Positions 61,102 through 64,000 of a stretch of DNA of 64,000 nucleotides are shown here, piece after piece. Source of the stretch: Bacillota bacterium (GTDB taxonomy: Bacteria > Bacillota > Clostridia > Christensenellales > SZUA-584); assembly GCA_023390815.1 (NCBI GenBank), contig JAEWCC010000019.1, positions 62,001-126,000 of the forward strand, in the 5' to 3' direction. The first letter of the stretch is position 1. The number at the start of each line of letters is the position of its first letter. The notes beneath the pieces are model-generated. The model was not told the origin of the DNA. It did no database searches and saw only the letters and a list, made by a program, of their open reading frames with translations. Position numbers and translations under genes: made by a program.

Positions 61102-61263
61102 ATGTCCAGACAATCAGGTATGTCGGAAGCGCTGAAAACTGAAATTGCGAAAAGACTGGGCGTGGATAGCGTGGTGGCCAGCGAGGGCTGGGGCGGCGTT
61201 TCATCCAGAAACTGCGGCAATATGGTTCGCGAAGCGATTCGCATCGCCGAAAAGTCGTTGTAA
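61102..61263 (+). CDS. Small acid-soluble spore protein, alpha/beta type (short)
   Basis: 53 residues from an ATG with GAGGAGG seven bases upstream. It has the germination-protease-like site TEIA, the EIAKRLGV helix, then GWGGVSSRNCGNMVREAI. Alpha/beta SASP bind and shield spore DNA. It is shorter than the usual 60-75 residues, missing part of the N-terminal arm. A sigma-G-like -10 lies upstream. Confidence 0.85.
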   Translation: MSRQSGMSEALKTEIAKRLGVDSVVASEGWGGVSSRNCGNMVREAIRIAEKSL

Positions 61264-61314
61264 AGACCTCTGAACCGCTAAAGGCTTCAGGCTTTTAGAA
61301 GCTCTGTATCGAAG

Positions 61315-61339
61315 CAAGACCTCCTCTAAGGAGGTCTTG
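61315..61339 (+). terminator. Hairpin after the SASP gene
   Basis: CAAGACCTCCT / AGGAGGTCTTG, 11 perfect pairs with a 3-base loop, no T-tract. Possible terminator or RNA stabiliser. Confidence 0.45.
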
Positions 61340-61433
61340 TGCAATCCAATCAAAATGAAGGTTCATCATCCAATCATAGCGCTATGCCCAAAGGAATACG
61401 TTGAAAGGAAGGTATTTCTCTTGGAGGTATGGT

Positions 61434-62249
61434 ATGGGAAGCTACATTTATGTAGAACCAAAGGTGAAAATTTACGTGGAAGATATCAATCCCGAAGGGA
61501 ACCCAACGATACTGTTCGTTCACGGCTGGCCGGGCAATCACAATTTGTTCGAGTATCAGTTTGACGAACTTCCCAGGCATGGCGTGCGGTGTATTGGTAT
61601 CGATTACCGGGGGTTTGGGCTTGCCGATCGGCCCTGGAGCGGATACGATTATGACCGGCTGGCGGACGATCTTCGCTGCGTGATTGAAGCGCTCAAGCTG
61701 CAAAACATTACGCTGGGCGGGCATTCAACGGGAGGGGCTATATGCGTACGCTATATGGCGAGACACGCGGGCTATGGCGTATCCAAGCTAGGGCTTTTTG
61801 CGGCAGCCGCACCCAGCCTGATCAAACGTTCGTACTTCCCGTACGGATTGCCCAGGCAAACGGTGCTGGATATCATACAGGGAACGTATGAGGACCGCCC
61901 AAAAATGCTGCGCGGATTTGGCGACCTGATCTTTTTCAATCCGGTTTCCGCGCCTCTTTCCGATTGGATATTCCAGCTCGGGCTGCAGGCTTCTGGTTGG
62001 GCTACGGCAGCGGTTGCCAACACATGGCTGGGAGAAGAAGCGTTATTCGAGGATCTGAGGAAGATCGAAACCCCTACGCTGATATTGCACGGCAAACAGG
62101 ACAGGGTTTGTTTATTCCCGCTTGCAATTGCACAGCGTGACAGCATCCAGCATTCCAGTCTCGTGCCTTTTGAAGATTGCGGGCACTTCCTTTTCTATGA
62201 TCAACGTGAGAAATTCAATCGGGAGCTGCTGCAATTTCTGATGGAATAG
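61434..62249 (+). CDS. Alpha/beta hydrolase
   Basis: 271 residues from the ATG at 61434, seven bases after GGAGG (61422-61426). Oxyanion motif HGWPGN near 30, nucleophile Ser98 in GGHSTGG, an acid in HGKQDRV near 222 and His in CGHFLF near 254. The layout is that of haloperoxidase/esterase-like hydrolases. Substrate unknown. It is a single gene before the SOS-like promoter. Confidence 0.85.
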   Translation: MGSYIYVEPKVKIYVEDINPEGNPTILFVHGWPGNHNLFEYQFDELPRHGVRCIGIDYRGFGLADRPWSGYDYDRLADDLRCVIEALKLQNITLGGHSTGGAICVRYMARHAGYGVSKLGLFAAAAPSLIKRSYFPYGLPRQTVLDIIQGTYEDRPKMLRGFGDLIFFNPVSAPLSDWIFQLGLQASGWATAAVANTWLGEEALFEDLRKIETPTLILHGKQDRVCLFPLAIAQRDSIQHSSLVPFEDCGHFLFYDQREKFNRELLQFLME

Positions 62250-62328
62250 ACGGGAAAATCGATCGGCCCGACTGTACGTTTTTTGGGTCTTTGTCTCATT
62301 ATAATACCCGTGAGGTTGGCATAAACTC

Positions 62329-62357
62329 TTTACAGAACATTTGTTCTATTGTATGAT
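62329..62357 (+). promoter_or_regulatory. Promoter with LexA-type box before the radical SAM operon
   Basis: TTTACA (62329-62334), 17 bases, TATGAT (62352-62357). The palindrome GAACATTTGTTC (62335-62346), extended to AGAAC/GTTCT, starts exactly after the -35. It fits the GAAC-N4-GTTC core of Gram-positive LexA boxes, with one of the inner consensus bases differing. Confidence 0.7.
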
Positions 62358-62380
62358 AGAATAAAGGAGTGTACAGCGGG

Positions 62381-63697
62381 TTGGACCTTTTCGAAAAACT
62401 CAAGATTCTGACAGACGCGGCAAAATACGATGTCGCCTGTACATCGAGCGGCGTCAATAAAAAAGCATCGCCTGGCGGCATCGGGAACGCGGCTTCCTAT
62501 GGCATCTGCCACAGCTTTTCGGCGGACGGAAGATGCGTATCCCTGCTTAAGGTGCTGATGACCAACGTCTGCGTTTATGATTGCGCGTATTGTGTGAACC
62601 GGCGTTCCGGGGATATACCGCGTGCGGTATTCGAGCCGCGCGAGCTTGCGGAACTTACCATCGCATTCTACCGTCGCAACTACATTGAAGGGCTCTTTTT
62701 AAGCTCTTCCGTGCTCATCAGTCCCGATTTTACCGTCGAGCGCATGATCGAGACGCTGCGGCTGCTGCGCGAGCAGCACCGTTTCAGTGGCTACATTCAC
62801 GCCAAAGCCATACCGGGTGCGGATAAGGCGCTCATTTCGCGGTTGGGTCTGCTGGCCGACCGCATGAGCGTCAACATTGAGCTTCCTTCGCAGGCCAGCC
62901 TGCAACTGCTCGCGCCTGAGAAAACCAAGCAGGCCATCCTCTCTCCGATGGGATATATTCGCGAGCGCATCGAGCAAACCGCGGCCGAAAGGAGAGCGCC
63001 CCGGTTCGCGCCTGCTGGGCAGAGCACGCAGATGATCGTCGGCGCGTCGGGGGAGAACGACAGGAAGATACTGAACCTTACCGAGGGCCTGTATCGGAAT
63101 TACAAGCTTAAGCGCGTATTCTTTTCCGCCTATATTCCGACTGTCGAGCACTCGCTGCTGCCCGCATTGGATACAAAGCCGCCATTGCTGCGCGAGCATC
63201 GCCTGTATCAGGCGGACTGGCTGCTTCGGTTCTACGGTTTCTCCGCGGCAGAACTGCTGGACGATCAAAATCCCAATTTCAATCCGTATCTGGACCCAAA
63301 ATGCAATTGGGCGCTTCGCCACCCGGAGATCTTTCCCGTAGAGGTCAACCGGGCACCTTATCAGACGCTGCTTCGCGTACCGGGCATCGGCGTACGCAGC
63401 GCGCAGCGGATCGTCGCGTCGCGCCGTACGGGAAGCCTCGATTTCGCAGGGCTCAAACGGTTGGGCGTGGTATTGAAGCGCGCGCAGTACTTTATCACAT
63501 GTTCCGGCAAACGCCCGGACTATTTGGACACCGCGCAGGACACGCTGCTCGTCGCGCTGCTCTCGGAGCAGGCACGCGGCAGAATGGAGCAGGCAAGTCT
63601 ATGGAATGAAGCGAGCACGCCCCGTCAGATTTCGATGTTTGAGCAGCCGGTTTTTGCGAGGGAGGAACTGCAAAAATGCCTGACCGGGGAGATGTAG
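62381..63697 (+). CDS. Radical SAM protein, putative DNA modification/repair (rSAM linked to UDG-type)
   Basis: 438 residues from the TTG at 62381; a GTG at 62369 lies inside the AAGGAG ribosome site. The CxxxCxxC of radical SAM is Cys64, Cys68, Cys71 (CVYDCAYC). The C-terminus has a helix-hairpin-helix motif (RVPGIGVRSAQRI near 335), a DNA-binding element. Together these mark the family annotated as putative DNA modification/repair radical SAM protein, often linked to a uracil-DNA-glycosylase-fused partner. No reaction is established to my knowledge. The promoter carries a LexA-type box. Confidence 0.85.
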   Translation: MDLFEKLKILTDAAKYDVACTSSGVNKKASPGGIGNAASYGICHSFSADGRCVSLLKVLMTNVCVYDCAYCVNRRSGDIPRAVFEPRELAELTIAFYRRNYIEGLFLSSSVLISPDFTVERMIETLRLLREQHRFSGYIHAKAIPGADKALISRLGLLADRMSVNIELPSQASLQLLAPEKTKQAILSPMGYIRERIEQTAAERRAPRFAPAGQSTQMIVGASGENDRKILNLTEGLYRNYKLKRVFFSAYIPTVEHSLLPALDTKPPLLREHRLYQADWLLRFYGFSAAELLDDQNPNFNPYLDPKCNWALRHPEIFPVEVNRAPYQTLLRVPGIGVRSAQRIVASRRTGSLDFAGLKRLGVVLKRAQYFITCSGKRPDYLDTAQDTLLVALLSEQARGRMEQASLWNEASTPRQISMFEQPVFAREELQKCLTGEM

Positions 63698-64000
63698 CGC
63701 TGATTTCGCGGAATATGAACACGGTAATCTATTGCTACGACGGCAGCTTCGACGGGCTGCTGTGCTGCGTTTTCGAGGCTTACGAAAAACGGGAAACGCC
63801 TTCGGACATACTGTCTGAGGATGCCTCACTGCCTCTGCTGCTTCCGGTAAAGATGATTGCGACCGACGCGGAACGTGCCGGTCGTGTGCTGAAGTCGATC
63901 CCGAAGAAGATGGGGCACACCGCGTTAGAGTTTATCCGTCTTGCGTTCTTAACCTGTCATCCTGGAAAGGAACTGCTGATTCTGCAATTCATGCGGCAAG
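63676..64000 (+). CDS. Probable DNA metabolism protein (TIGR03915/DUF4130-like), 3' partial
   Basis: Open at the right edge. The ATG at 63676 has GGAGG at 63661-63665 and overlaps the radical SAM stop by 22 bases; an in-frame ATG at 63715 (MNTVIYCYDG) starts where family members normally begin but has only a weak site. Visible residues YCYDGSFDGLLCCVFEAYEK and a later RLAFLT match the partner protein of the radical SAM DNA-repair family, in which a uracil-DNA-glycosylase-like domain may follow. The end is not in the window. Confidence 0.75.
   Translation, partial: MPDRGDVALISRNMNTVIYCYDGSFDGLLCCVFEAYEKRETPSDILSEDASLPLLLPVKMIATDAERAGRVLKSIPKKMGHTALEFIRLAFLTCHPGKELLILQFMRQ

Noticed and set aside
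1..64000. CRISPR arrays, insertion sequences, prophage or integrative element genes
   Set aside because: No repeat-spacer pattern, transposase, integrase or phage structural gene was seen; only the REP-like and tRNA-like repeats suggest mobile history.

Overview
The window looks like chromosome of an endospore-forming anaerobic member of the class Clostridia. It carries an alpha/beta-type SASP, LonB, a YtfJ/GerW protein, a membrane DacF-type carboxypeptidase, a fused ispH-rpsA gene, a Phe T-box before pheST, many TTG/GTG starts behind strong GGAGG sites and sigma-A promoters with 17-base spacers. The genus cannot be named from this. There is no rRNA, CRISPR array, transposase or phage module.

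Layout. 1-5 kb: the 3' end of an NRPS gene (A-domain tail, carrier protein, terminal reductase), then a 7TM histidine kinase and an HD-GYP response regulator. 5.1-7.3 kb: an AmmeMemoRadiSam pair. 7.4-9.6 kb: an unrecognised protein with two zinc-ribbon proteins. 9.8-15.1 kb: GT2-GtrA, Lgt with a long coiled-coil tail, nicotinate phosphoribosyltransferase, a DivIVA-like protein, and a DUF3788 gene whose promoter holds a LexA-type box. 15.1-19.6 kb: a REP-like element, a ketopantoate-reductase-family gene, and a minus-strand GH16/GT2/polysaccharide deacetylase cassette. 19.8-24.7 kb: a membrane LuxR-type regulator, an MMPL/RND transporter and a secreted repeat protein. 24.8-31.4 kb: lonB, converging on lon-engB-metallophosphoesterase, then degV and a GIY-YIG gene.

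32.6-36.5 kb: a tightly overlapping operon of hutP-like, cmk, plsC and ispH-rpsA. 36.7-43.6 kb: an MBL hydrolase, then polA-coaE-transglycosylase-lipoprotein-SpoU methyltransferase. 43.6-47.8 kb: T-box-pheS-pheT, then zapA. 47.9-52.8 kb: site-2 protease, scpA, scpB, DUF2953, ytfJ, dacF and rluB, linking chromosome segregation, sporulation and envelope work. 53-56.5 kb: a biotin-dependent carboxyltransferase cluster with no membrane beta subunit. 56.6-62.2 kb: gap, a GreA-C-like protein, tRNA-Glu followed by a tRNA 3'-end copy, DUF2200, VanZ-like, RpiB, SASP and an alpha/beta hydrolase. 62.3-64 kb: a radical SAM putative DNA modification/repair gene with its usual partner, behind a promoter whose spacer contains a LexA-type palindrome.

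The best candidates for under-described biology are the SOS-linked radical SAM pair at the right edge, the separate LexA-type box on DUF3788, the zinc-ribbon trio, AmmeMemoRadiSam, the NRPS-reductase/signalling group and the polysaccharide cassette. All similarity calls are by eye from motifs; no database search was run.
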